In this document: piece after piece, positions 44,027-52,057 of the stretch
Layout of the letters: each line of letters opens with the position of its first letter
Position numbering within the stretch: position 1 is the stretch's first letter
Assembly: GCF_900177795.1 (NCBI RefSeq)
Contig: NZ_FXWJ01000003.1
Location: forward strand, 124,001 to 188,000
Direction of reading: 5' to 3'
DNA from: Plantibacter elymi (nom. nud.)
Lineage (GTDB): Bacteria > Actinomycetota > Actinomycetes > Actinomycetales > Microbacteriaceae
Length of the DNA: 64,000 bases
The notes under the pieces: generated by a model
Seen by the model: the letters and a program-made list of their open reading frames with translations, nothing else
What the model was told of the DNA's origin: nothing
Databases searched by the model: none
Made by a program: the position numbers and the translations under genes

Positions 44027-45763
44027 ATGCCCGCGAAGCCGACCGGAGAACGGACTCCCCCGTCCGGCCCGTCGACGTCGGGTGACACCGCCTCGGCACC
44101 CGGTCTCGCGGACACCGGCCCTACGAGAACGGGCCCGCACGCGGTCGAGGTCCCACGACGCGTCGGCCGGATGACCGGCTACAGCGCCTTCCCCCAGCTG
44201 CTCTTCGGCCTGGCGGTCGTCGCCATCCTCTTCGCCACGCTCCTGTTCCAGGGCGTCGACGACAACTCCGTCCTGTTCTACGTCGGGGTGATCCTGGCGT
44301 TCATCGCTACAGCGCTCGCGCCGATCGTTCCCTGGCACCAAGCGCCGCGCCTGCTCATCGTGCTCCCGATCCTCGACATCATCGCCATCGCGCTCATCCG
44401 ACAGGGCGAGCCGCTGATCGGCGCGGGACTCCTCTGGGTCTTCCCGACCATCTGGATGGCGACGGCCTTCGGCCTCGCCGGGGCCGTCACCGCCATCGTG
44501 CTCGTCTGCACGTCGAGCTGGTCCTCCCTGGCCATGACCCCGGGGGACATCACCATCGCCAACCTGCCGGCGCTCGTCATCCTTCCGACGGTCCTCGCGT
44601 TCGTCGCCGTCTCCACCGCGATGACGGCGAAGCGGACGGAGGCGCAGCGCGTGCTGCTGAACAAGCAGGCCGGCCAGCTCGAGACCGCCCTGGGGCGCGC
44701 CCAGGACCAGGAGAGCCGCCTCGCGGAGATCCTCAACGCCGTGAACTTCGGCGTCGTCCGCTTCGACCGGATCGGAGCCCGGGCGATGGTCAACCGGTTC
44801 CAGACGCGGCTGCAGGACGAGGTCGGCGAGCTGTCCGACGTCAATCCCGCCCTCCCGGTGTGGGCCGAGGACGGGCTGACCCTCCTCCAGCCGCAGGACA
44901 AGCCGTACATCCGTGCACGCCGTGGTGAGGAGTTCGAGAACCTCACCGTGTGGCTCGGCGCTCCCGGTACCGAGCGGATCGCCCTCGCCCTCACCTCCCG
45001 CCGCCTCTACGACCATGAGGGCGGCTACGACGGCACGGTGCTCGTCTCACGCAACGTCACGAGCGAGATCAATGCGATCCGCGCCAGGGACGACCTCGTG
45101 GCCTCCGTCTCGCACGAGCTCCGGACGCCGCTGACGTCGATCCTCGGCTATCTCGACCTCGCGCTCGACGACCCGGGGCTCCCACCGCGGGTCGCGAAGC
45201 AGCTCACGATCGCCCAGACGAACGGCGATCGACTCCTCGAACTCATCGCGGACATCCTCGCCGCCTCCCGCGACGTGAACCGGACCATGGTGCTCGAACG
45301 CTCCGAGTGCGAGCTCCGGGAGATCGTCGACCGCTCGGTCGAGTCGTTGGCGCACGTGGCCGCCGAACGGAGCATCACCATCGTGCGCCACGACGAGGAG
45401 GCGGTACCGCTCTTCGCCGACCCGTTCCGCCTCCGGCAGGTCGTCGACAATCTGCTCTCGAACGGCATCAAGTACAACCGGGATGGCGGCGAGCTGAGCG
45501 TCGGCGTCACCGCGGAGGGCGACACCGCCTGGGTCATCGTGCGCGACACCGGCATCGGCATCTCCGAGGAGGACCAACCGAAGCTCTTCGAGCGGTTCTT
45601 CCGCTCCGACCTCGTCCGCAACTCCACGGTGCACGGCAGCGGCCTCGGCCTCGCGATCAGTCGGGACATCGTCCGCTTGCACGGCGGCGACCTCACCCTC
45701 CACAGTGTGCTCGGCGAGGGCACGACCGCGGTCGTCCGCATTCCGAGAGGCGGGACCGAATGA
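44027..45763 (+). CDS. Multi-helix membrane histidine kinase
   Basis: A 578-residue kinase. After a 45-residue hydrophilic start come six membrane helices (about 55-210), a short coiled coil, a PAS-like region (about 235-345), HisKA with phospho-accepting H363 in SVSHELRTPLTSILGYLD, and an ATPase domain with DNLLSNGIKYN, DTGIGI and GSGLGLAIS. No receiver is fused and no response regulator follows directly; the nearest is at 49725-50678 on the opposite strand. A degenerate-GGDEF gene overlaps its stop (ATGA). It may be the sensor of the nearby polysaccharide module. Confidence 0.9.
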   Translation: MPAKPTGERTPPSGPSTSGDTASAPGLADTGPTRTGPHAVEVPRRVGRMTGYSAFPQLLFGLAVVAILFATLLFQGVDDNSVLFYVGVILAFIATALAPIVPWHQAPRLLIVLPILDIIAIALIRQGEPLIGAGLLWVFPTIWMATAFGLAGAVTAIVLVCTSSWSSLAMTPGDITIANLPALVILPTVLAFVAVSTAMTAKRTEAQRVLLNKQAGQLETALGRAQDQESRLAEILNAVNFGVVRFDRIGARAMVNRFQTRLQDEVGELSDVNPALPVWAEDGLTLLQPQDKPYIRARRGEEFENLTVWLGAPGTERIALALTSRRLYDHEGGYDGTVLVSRNVTSEINAIRARDDLVASVSHELRTPLTSILGYLDLALDDPGLPPRVAKQLTIAQTNGDRLLELIADILAASRDVNRTMVLERSECELREIVDRSVESLAHVAAERSITIVRHDEEAVPLFADPFRLRQVVDNLLSNGIKYNRDGGELSVGVTAEGDTAWVIVRDTGIGISEEDQPKLFERFFRSDLVRNSTVHGSGLGLAISRDIVRLHGGDLTLHSVLGEGTTAVVRIPRGGTE

Positions 45764-46932
45764 CCTTCGACAGCCAGACCGTCGCGGTGATCAACGCGCT
45801 CGTGATCTTCGTCTGCGGCGCCACGTTCATCGTCAACACCTTCATGCGGAAGGACGACGCGAGCGGGCGGGTGTGGTCCGTGTCCTACATGGCCGGGATG
45901 TTCACCAGCTTCTCCTACGTCGTCAGCGCGCTCAGCCAGGAGGCCTGGTGGGCGATCGCCGCCGGGAACGGTGGATACGTCCTGAGCATCGCCGCCCTGT
46001 GGTCCGGCGCACGGCTCTTCAACGGCAAATCGAGTCTGCTCTGGGTCTCACTCATCGGGACCGCGGTCACGATCGTCGCCGCGCTCGCCGCCGGGCCCTC
46101 GGGAGGCCCCTGGGCGGGCGCGCCCGCGACGTTCCTCTGCATCGCCCTCTTCGCGGGCCTCGGCACCGCTGAGACGCTCGTGGGCGCGATGCGGGACAAC
46201 CCGACCACCCGCGGCTTCACCATCGTGCTCGGCATCGCGTCCCTGTTCTTCGCGGCTCGGCTGATCGCACTCCTCGTGGAGGGGCCGGACGGTTCCTTGT
46301 TCACGACGCTTTTCGGGACCGTGGCCGCCTCGCTGCTGCTCATCGCGCTGCTCATCGTCGCGACCGTGGTGCTGTCCGTCCTGCGGGCTGAGCGCGCCGC
46401 ACCCGCGAGCCGACGACACGGGAGCATCGTCGCGTACACGGGTGACGACGTCCTCCTCCAGGAGTCCTTCATCCGGATCGTCGACGACTGGCTGGAACGG
46501 GCCAACTTCCACGACGAGCAGCTCGCGATCCTCCACATCCGGCTCGACGACCTCGATGAGATGAAGACGGCGTTCGGAGCGGCGTTCAGTAGTGAGGTCG
46601 CCGAGGGGTTCATCTCCTCGGTCCGTCGATACGGTCCGACGCTCTCCGACATCGGCGAGGACGGCGCCGGATGTCTCCTGATCGCGACCCCAGCGGTGGA
46701 CGCCGACGTCGCGCTCCAGGCGGCCAAGGGCATCCAGGACGGCCTGCTCGACCACCCCGTCGAAACCACGCCGCGCCTGCGCCCGACGGCGAGCATCGGG
46801 ATCGCTCTGACCGACTACCTCGGGTACGACGTCGGCGTCCTCACGCGTGCAGCAAGCGACGCCAGCCTGCGTGCCGCTGCAGCCGGCGGGAACCGCACGG
46901 TCCTCGCCTCGTCGACGGCCACGGGCCGCTGA
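45760..46932 (+). CDS. Membrane protein with degenerate GGDEF-like domain
   Basis: A 390-residue protein with about seven membrane helices (residues 8-208) and a C-terminal domain shaped like a diguanylate cyclase: ILHIRLDDLDEMKTAFG near 257, then IGEDGAGCLL at 298-307 where active cyclases have GGDEF, and SIGIALTD near 345. The signature is lost, so c-di-GMP synthesis is unlikely; it may bind a nucleotide or have another sensory role. It is translated with the preceding kinase (ATGA overlap) and was probably tied to the same signal. Confidence 0.75.
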   Translation: MTFDSQTVAVINALVIFVCGATFIVNTFMRKDDASGRVWSVSYMAGMFTSFSYVVSALSQEAWWAIAAGNGGYVLSIAALWSGARLFNGKSSLLWVSLIGTAVTIVAALAAGPSGGPWAGAPATFLCIALFAGLGTAETLVGAMRDNPTTRGFTIVLGIASLFFAARLIALLVEGPDGSLFTTLFGTVAASLLLIALLIVATVVLSVLRAERAAPASRRHGSIVAYTGDDVLLQESFIRIVDDWLERANFHDEQLAILHIRLDDLDEMKTAFGAAFSSEVAEGFISSVRRYGPTLSDIGEDGAGCLLIATPAVDADVALQAAKGIQDGLLDHPVETTPRLRPTASIGIALTDYLGYDVGVLTRAASDASLRAAAAGGNRTVLASSTATGR

Positions 46933-46951
46933 CGGCTCGGACCGAGCTCGG

Positions 46952-47590
46952 TCAGGCCTGCGGGGCGATCGCGATCGTGAGGGTGTCCACCGCAGTCTGC
47001 TTCGCATACTCGGCGGACGTCGGCGTCGCCTGCACCAGCAGCTCGTAGGTGATCGTCAACGTGACGCCGGTCGCGGCGCTGTCCACCTCGGGGAGGACGA
47101 ACGTCTGGCTGTAGCTGTACGGCGCCTTGATGAGGTACCCCGGTGCCACCGTCGACTGGTCGGTGAACGGCGCAGGCGACTCCAACTGACCCTTCGGCCC
47201 GTGGACCGTCGTGGTGAGCGTCACCCGCGACAGGTAGAGCGCCTGCAGGTCGTCGGGGTTGAGCACGCCGCTGAGCGAGAAGCTCACCGGCTTGTTGACG
47301 TCCGCGGTCCACGCGTCCATCGACAGTGTGGACCAGTAGTCGACCGTGAGGGTGGCGGAGCCCGCCGTGAGCGTGTGCTTGGCACTCCCGCTCGCGAGTT
47401 CGTTGGTGATCGCACTCACCGTCGGCCTCGGCGTCTTCGACACGCGCGGCGAGCTGGTCGGCTGCGCGCCCGGCTCCTCCCACGGAGGCGTGCCGCAGGC
47501 GCTCAGCCCGAGGACGAGCGCGGCGGCGGTCGCGGCCTGGAGGGCGTGCCTGACGTGCCGGTTCCGGACCGGGCTTGGGTGGTTCGACAT
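46952..47590 (-). CDS. Putative lipoprotein of unknown function
   Basis: A 212-residue exported protein. The N-terminus has Arg/His residues, a hydrophobic core and a lipobox (VLGLSAC), then a Pro/Thr/Ser-rich linker and a beta-rich domain (TVDYWSTLSMDAWTADVNKP, TLTITYELLVQATPT) of a type I do not recognise. The ATG for MSNHPSP was chosen because AGGAG lies 5 bases upstream. It converges with the GGDEF-like gene and is divergent from the glycosyltransferase, so it may be a cell-surface element of the same module. Confidence 0.75.
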   Translation of the reverse strand: MSNHPSPVRNRHVRHALQAATAAALVLGLSACGTPPWEEPGAQPTSSPRVSKTPRPTVSAITNELASGSAKHTLTAGSATLTVDYWSTLSMDAWTADVNKPVSFSLSGVLNPDDLQALYLSRVTLTTTVHGPKGQLESPAPFTDQSTVAPGYLIKAPYSYSQTFVLPEVDSAATGVTLTITYELLVQATPTSAEYAKQTAVDTLTIAIAPQA

Positions 47591-47672
47591 GAGGCTCCTG
47601 GCGGGTGTCGGAGGGATGATCGAGTGACCCTCGAGGGTCCGCGTGACCCACGAACTGGGGCCAGCGCGAATC

Positions 47673-47701
47673 TTGAGGAAATCCTGAGCCGACGCTATCG
47701 C
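47673..47701 (+). promoter_or_regulatory. Putative promoter of the glycosyltransferase operon
   Basis: TTGAGG (47673-47678), 17 bases, TATCGC (47696-47701), leaving a leader of roughly 80 bases to the ATG at 47790. The rest of the 199-base gap shows no other clear element. Confidence 0.4.
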
Positions 47702-47789
47702 ATTCACGCGCGAAAGCCGCGCCCAACGCGGCAGAGTTGCAACTGCAGCGCGACCCGCTGCACTCGACCCACTCGGAACAGGACCCCTG

Positions 47790-49286
47790 ATGTCAGAACT
47801 CGAAGCGCGACCGGACAGCTCTCGGCCCAACGCCCAGCAGCCTGACTCTCGGTACATTCAGACGCAGCCGCTTCTCGCGCCCGAACTTGAAGCGTACGCC
47901 AACGAATTCATCGACTCGGTCAACTCGCTCCCCGAGTACCGCGCGACGATCGGGTGCATCATCCCCGCCTACAACGAGGAGGAGTCGCTGCCGGCAGTGC
48001 TCGCGTCCCTCCTCGAGCAGACGCGGATGCCCGACGTGATCCACGTGGTCATCAACAACACCACGGACCGGTCGGTCGACGTCGCCGCGCCCTACGCCGG
48101 CCCGCACTCCCGGGTCGACGAGGACGGCTACGAGCAGTTCACCGAGGTGTTCATCCACGACATCGGGAAGAACCCCGACAAGAAGGTGGGCGCGCTCAAC
48201 TACGGCTTCACGCTCGTCGAGGGCTACGACTACCTGCTCGGAGTCGACGGCGACACGGTCGCCGACCCGACCGCGATCGAGTCCCTCGAAGCCGAGATCG
48301 TCTCGGACAGTCGCATCGGCGGCATCTCCGCGATCTTCTCGATCGACGACGAGCCGTTCAAGAAGCAGCTCGTCCCGGCGTTCCTCATCGCCGGCCAGCG
48401 CACGCAGTTCGCCGCGTTCAACATGCAGAACATGCTCCGAGGCCGCAACATGGCCGTGCTCGGCGGACAGTACTCGATCTTCTCCGTCCAGGCCCTGCGC
48501 GACGCCATGGAGCAGAACCACCAGTCCACCCCGTGGGTCAAGGACTCCGAGGTGGAGGACTCGCTCCTGTCGCTGCAGATCAAGAGCGCCGGCTACCTCA
48601 CGAAGATCAGCGCACGGGCCCGTGCCGACGTCGGCGGGATGACGACCGTCCGGTCGCTCGACGCCCAGCAGGTCAAGTGGAACTACGGCGCGATCGAGCT
48701 CATGTGGCCCGGCCAACGCGGCGACACCAAGGGGCAGCCGCTCCACCCGAACCTCCGACTGCGGTGGCTCGAGAACGCGGAGATGCTCCTCAACATGGTC
48801 ACGCGCATCCTCTTCGTCGTGCTGCTCGCCGGCTCGCTGTCGATCCACGCGTTCGTGTTCAGCCCGGTGTGGCTCATCCCACCGCTGATCGCCATCTTCC
48901 TCAACCTGCGCATCGCGCTGTCGATGAAGAAGCGGAATGTGCGCGACATCCTCTTCGCGGTCCTCATCTTCCCGGCCGAGTTCTACATGTGGATCCGCAT
49001 GGGGCACTTCATCCGAGCCTGGTCGAAGTTCGCCTCGAACAAGAAGGTCGACAACTGGGCCGAGCAGGCGAAGGCCGAACGAGGCTCGGGCAACGCGCAC
49101 CTCGCGCCACTGCTGTTCGTCCTCGCCGCCATCATCGCGATCGTCGCCGCCTGGACCCAGCTCTCCCCCGTCGTCCAGTCCACGATCCTCTGGGCGGGCT
49201 GGCCGGTCCTCGGCGTCATCACCGTGCTGCAGACACTCAGCATGTTCGGCAAGCTCATCCGTCGTCAGCGCGGCTACCGGGTGTGA
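47790..49286 (+). CDS. Processive family-2 glycosyltransferase (cellulose/hyaluronan-synthase-like)
   Basis: A 498-residue membrane enzyme. The GT-A domain has IGCIIPAYNEEES (54-66), DGD at 153-155, the catalytic-Asp motif SEVED (253-257) and QQVKW (293-297) in place of the Q(Q/R)xRW processivity motif. After it come about five membrane helices (about 330-490) with an amphipathic stretch near 395-415. This fits enzymes that polymerise and export a beta-linked glycan at the membrane. There is no PilZ domain. The Hpt-like gene overlaps its stop; a family-6 hydrolase gene lies 1.5 kb away. Product not known. Confidence 0.88.
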   Translation: MSELEARPDSSRPNAQQPDSRYIQTQPLLAPELEAYANEFIDSVNSLPEYRATIGCIIPAYNEEESLPAVLASLLEQTRMPDVIHVVINNTTDRSVDVAAPYAGPHSRVDEDGYEQFTEVFIHDIGKNPDKKVGALNYGFTLVEGYDYLLGVDGDTVADPTAIESLEAEIVSDSRIGGISAIFSIDDEPFKKQLVPAFLIAGQRTQFAAFNMQNMLRGRNMAVLGGQYSIFSVQALRDAMEQNHQSTPWVKDSEVEDSLLSLQIKSAGYLTKISARARADVGGMTTVRSLDAQQVKWNYGAIELMWPGQRGDTKGQPLHPNLRLRWLENAEMLLNMVTRILFVVLLAGSLSIHAFVFSPVWLIPPLIAIFLNLRIALSMKKRNVRDILFAVLIFPAEFYMWIRMGHFIRAWSKFASNKKVDNWAEQAKAERGSGNAHLAPLLFVLAAIIAIVAAWTQLSPVVQSTILWAGWPVLGVITVLQTLSMFGKLIRRQRGYRV

Positions 49287-49660
49287 CCACCCCCGACCCG
49301 GGCACGGTCGACGCCGACGAACTGCGCAGGTTGCTCCGAGAACTCTCGGGCGACCTGCGCAGTCGTCGTCGGTTCGTCCGGACGTACGTCGAGATGTGGC
49401 CCACCCGTCTGGCACGTCTGGGAGCGGCGCTCGACGCGCACGACACCGATGAGTCCAAGGTCGTCCTCCTGAGTATGCGCTCCTCCAGCGTCATGCTCGG
49501 CGTGATCGGGGTGGCCGGACTCGCGAGTGCCGGGCTCCGGGCGATCGAGTTGGGGCGACTCGATCGCGTGCGCGAGATCCGCACCGCCCTCCATGAGGTC
49601 GGCCGTCGCAGCTGCGAACGACTGCTCGAACTCGACGCGGCGGACGCGGCTGAATCCTGA
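49283..49660 (+). CDS. Hpt-like protein without the phospho-accepting histidine
   Basis: A 125-residue helical protein. The segment FVRTYVEMWPTRLARLGAAL, then LLSMRSSSVMLGVIGVAGLA, follows the Hpt pattern, where active proteins read HxLKSSSxxLG. By eye the histidine position is L63 and the next basic residue is R66. It cannot accept phosphate at that place, so it may be a pseudo-Hpt that binds a kinase or receiver without phosphotransfer. The GTG overlaps the glycosyltransferase stop (GTGA), forcing coupled translation. Response regulator on the other strand ends 64 bases away. Confidence 0.7.
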   Translation: MTTPDPGTVDADELRRLLRELSGDLRSRRRFVRTYVEMWPTRLARLGAALDAHDTDESKVVLLSMRSSSVMLGVIGVAGLASAGLRAIELGRLDRVREIRTALHEVGRRSCERLLELDAADAAES

Positions 49661-49700
49661 GCCCTGGCCACCGGGCGTCGTTCGTCGCCGGCGAGGCTCC

Positions 49701-49720
49701 GTCGCGGTCGGGACCGCGGC
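49701..49720. terminator. Hairpin between convergent Hpt-like and response-regulator genes
   Basis: An inverted repeat (CGCGGTC, GG, GACCGCG, with flanking pairs) lies between the two stops. It could end transcription from both sides; there is no U-tract. Confidence 0.35.
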
Positions 49721-49724
49721 GGTC

Positions 49725-50678
49725 TCAGTCGTCGGAGGTCATGCGGTAGCCGACGCCGCGCACCGTCTCGATGAACCGCGGCGCCACCGTGCTGTCCGCG
49801 AGCTTCCGTCGCAGGTTGGCGAGATGCACCTCGATCGCACGCTTGTCGGCTTCGCTGACGTAGTAGGCCGTGATGTAACTCTCGCCACGGAGCATGAGCG
49901 CGAGGTCCGCCTTGCTGCGCACCCGACGACGGGACTCCATCAGTGCCTGCAACAGGTCGAACTCGCTCCGCGTGAGGTCCACCTCGGTGCCGTCGACCTC
50001 GACGATGCGGGTCGCCGAGCTGAGCTTCAGACCGCGGTGGACGAGCCACCCCTCGCCGTCGTCGGATGCTGGGGCGGCCGGTTGCATGATGATCGGGACG
50101 ACCGACTGACCGACGGGAGCGGCATGACGCGCGACGGTCTCGTGGACGATCGTGGGGTCGGGCGACGACACCTGCTGCTGCAAGGGCGGCGCGGCGACCT
50201 GGGCCGGTGCGACCTGGGTGACGTGAGCCGGCGCGACCGCGGTCGGAGCCGATTGTGCCGGTGCCGCCGCCGCGACGGCGGGAGCATCACCGTTCGCGCG
50301 AGGCCGACGGAGCATCGCCTCGATGCGGGCACGGAGCTCGCGCGGACGGAACGGCTTGGTCATGTAGTCGTCGGCACCGGAGTCGAGGCCTTGCAGGGTG
50401 TCGATCTCGTCGCCCCGGGCGGTCAGCATGACGATGTAGGTGGAGCTGATGGCGCGGATGCGCTTGGCCGCTTCGAACCCGTCGATTCCCGGCATGCTGA
50501 CGTCGAGGGTCGTGACGAGGGGGTTGTGCGTTCGGACCGCCTCCACACCGTCGAGGCCGTTCGCTGCGGACACCGTCTCGAAGCCGGCCTGCTCGAGGAC
50601 GGTCTCGAGCAGTTGGCGGATGTCCGCGTCGTCTTCGATGACGACCGCGGTCCGACGTTCGCTCAGCTCTTCGGTCAC
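49725..50678 (-). CDS. OmpR-type response regulator with long Ala/Pro/Gln linker
   Basis: A 317-residue regulator, about 90 residues longer than usual. The receiver (D16-D17, phospho-acceptor D59 in TTLDVSMPG, Lys in MTKPFRP) is complete. Residues about 130-220 form a low-complexity Ala/Pro/Gln/Val linker. The winged helix follows (SEFDLLQALMESRRRVRSKA, AIEVHLANLRRKL). The GTG was chosen at the REC start; no strong Shine-Dalgarno is present. It is the only response regulator near the kinase at 44027, so it may be its partner. Confidence 0.9.
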   Translation of the reverse strand: MTEELSERRTAVVIEDDADIRQLLETVLEQAGFETVSAANGLDGVEAVRTHNPLVTTLDVSMPGIDGFEAAKRIRAISSTYIVMLTARGDEIDTLQGLDSGADDYMTKPFRPRELRARIEAMLRRPRANGDAPAVAAAAPAQSAPTAVAPAHVTQVAPAQVAAPPLQQQVSSPDPTIVHETVARHAAPVGQSVVPIIMQPAAPASDDGEGWLVHRGLKLSSATRIVEVDGTEVDLTRSEFDLLQALMESRRRVRSKADLALMLRGESYITAYYVSEADKRAIEVHLANLRRKLADSTVAPRFIETVRGVGYRMTSDD

Positions 50679-50733
50679 GATGCCCCTACCCGTTCCACCC
50701 GTCAGCGACGTGCCGGATGTGGCCGTTCCCGAC

Positions 50734-51795
50734 TCACCACGCGCTGAATCCCTTGGCCAGTTGCACGGCCTGCTCCGGCCACCATACCCCAGCAAGGGGG
50801 CCACCGTTGCACGCTCCGTCGCTCTCGCCGGGGGCTTTCACCCAGAGGTTCGCGTCGAGGTGTTCGGCCCGCGCGGTGAGGGGCTGCTGCCCGACCGTCC
50901 GGCCGGACGGGTTGCACCATTCGCCGTTCGAGCCGCTGCCGTTCCGAGAGGTGTCGATCACGTAGTGGGCGCCCTCGAGGAGGCCGCTCAGTTCCTCCGC
51001 ATAGGCGATCTCGTCCTCGGTCGTGTTGTAGTTGGAGACGTTGGTGGCGAAACCCGTGGCGTCGGCGACACCGGCCTCCCGGAGGAGCTCGGCCATCTCG
51101 GCGGGTGGCCGCCAGTCGGAGTGCCCGCCGTCGAGGTACACGGGGACGGATGCGTCCGCGAACTGCTCGGTCGCGGCTGCCAGTTGCCGCATCCGCGCAG
51201 TGCGGTCACCGCAGTCCGGTGCAAGCGCGACGGCGTCCGGTTCGAGGATGACCGCGACGCGGTGATCCGCGACCGCGGCGACGATCTCGGCGACCCAGTC
51301 CTGGTACTCGTCACTCGACAACCCACCTGCGGACTGGTTGCCGCAATCCCGCTCCGGGATGCCGTAGACCGTGAAGACCGGCATGGAACCGGAGCGCTCG
51401 GCGGACCGGACGACCTCGGAGACGGTGTCCCGGACGGTTCCGATCGGGTAGCGCTCCGGCACGAGCCAGATCGCGGTCGGCTCCGCCGCGAGCCGCTCCG
51501 CCGCTGCGAGCTGCTGGGCGACGTCGGTCGGGTCGCCGTTCGAACCGCCGCTCGTCCCTGCCGTGGCGGAACTCGACGGTTGCTCGGTCGTGGCCGCCGG
51601 ATCAGCCGCGGCGGCGCGGGCGGCAAGTGAGGACGGATCGACGTACAACTGCGCTCCGTCGAACGGGCCGGCGGCGGCGCTCGGGACGCGGCTCACGAGC
51701 GACACCGCGAGCGCACCGCCGGCGAGGAGGACGGCGACGACGCCGAGGGCGACGGCCGTCCGGGTACGTCGTCGGTCGCGGGGCGTTCTCGGCAC
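50734..51795 (-). CDS. Exported family-6 glycoside hydrolase (endoglucanase/cellulase-like)
   Basis: A 353-residue inverting beta-1,4-glucan hydrolase. An N-terminal membrane anchor or signal peptide (about 12-33) is followed by a Ser/Ala-rich linker and the GH6 domain: YGIPERDCGNQSAGG with D150, AVILEPDAVA with the likely proton donor D187, VYLDGGHSDW, NVSNYNTT, VIDTSRNG with D281 and LWVKAPGESDG. The GTG was chosen because AGGAGGA lies about 5 bases upstream. GH6 enzymes also accompany bacterial cellulose-type synthases, for example CslZ beside CslA in Streptomyces, which fits the glycosyltransferase 1.5 kb away. Confidence 0.92.
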   Translation of the reverse strand: MPRTPRDRRRTRTAVALGVVAVLLAGGALAVSLVSRVPSAAAGPFDGAQLYVDPSSLAARAAAADPAATTEQPSSSATAGTSGGSNGDPTDVAQQLAAAERLAAEPTAIWLVPERYPIGTVRDTVSEVVRSAERSGSMPVFTVYGIPERDCGNQSAGGLSSDEYQDWVAEIVAAVADHRVAVILEPDAVALAPDCGDRTARMRQLAAATEQFADASVPVYLDGGHSDWRPPAEMAELLREAGVADATGFATNVSNYNTTEDEIAYAEELSGLLEGAHYVIDTSRNGSGSNGEWCNPSGRTVGQQPLTARAEHLDANLWVKAPGESDGACNGGPLAGVWWPEQAVQLAKGFSAW

Positions 51796-51979
51796 GGATC
51801 CTCCTGCATGGTCACCCGCAATTGTGCCCGACAAAGCCTCGCCACGGTGCCGATTCGCTCGAATCCGTGCCCCGAGTGGGGGTGGATGCCGTGGCCGGGA
51901 GGCACCGACACGTCCGGGGCCGCTCGGCCGCTCCACGAGCGCGCACGCCGGACTGCACACCAGGGCCCGCTGCGCAACG

Positions 51980-52008
51980 TTGTCCGGATCGCCGCGGCTC
52001 CCTACCCT
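51980..52008 (+). promoter_or_regulatory. Putative promoter of the BCCT transporter gene
   Basis: TTGTCC (51980-51985), 17 bases, TACCCT (52003-52008), about 50 bases before the GTG at 52058. The same TTGTCC appears in the deo promoter. It lies in the 262-base gap shared with the divergent family-6 hydrolase. Confidence 0.45.
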
Positions 52009-52057
52009 TGATGATCGGAGCGACGCAGGGTCGCCCCACGGCCCGAGGAGCACACAC

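Noticed and set aside
45760-46932. Active diguanylate cyclase
   Set aside because: The GGDEF signature is replaced by GEDGAG, so activity cannot be claimed.
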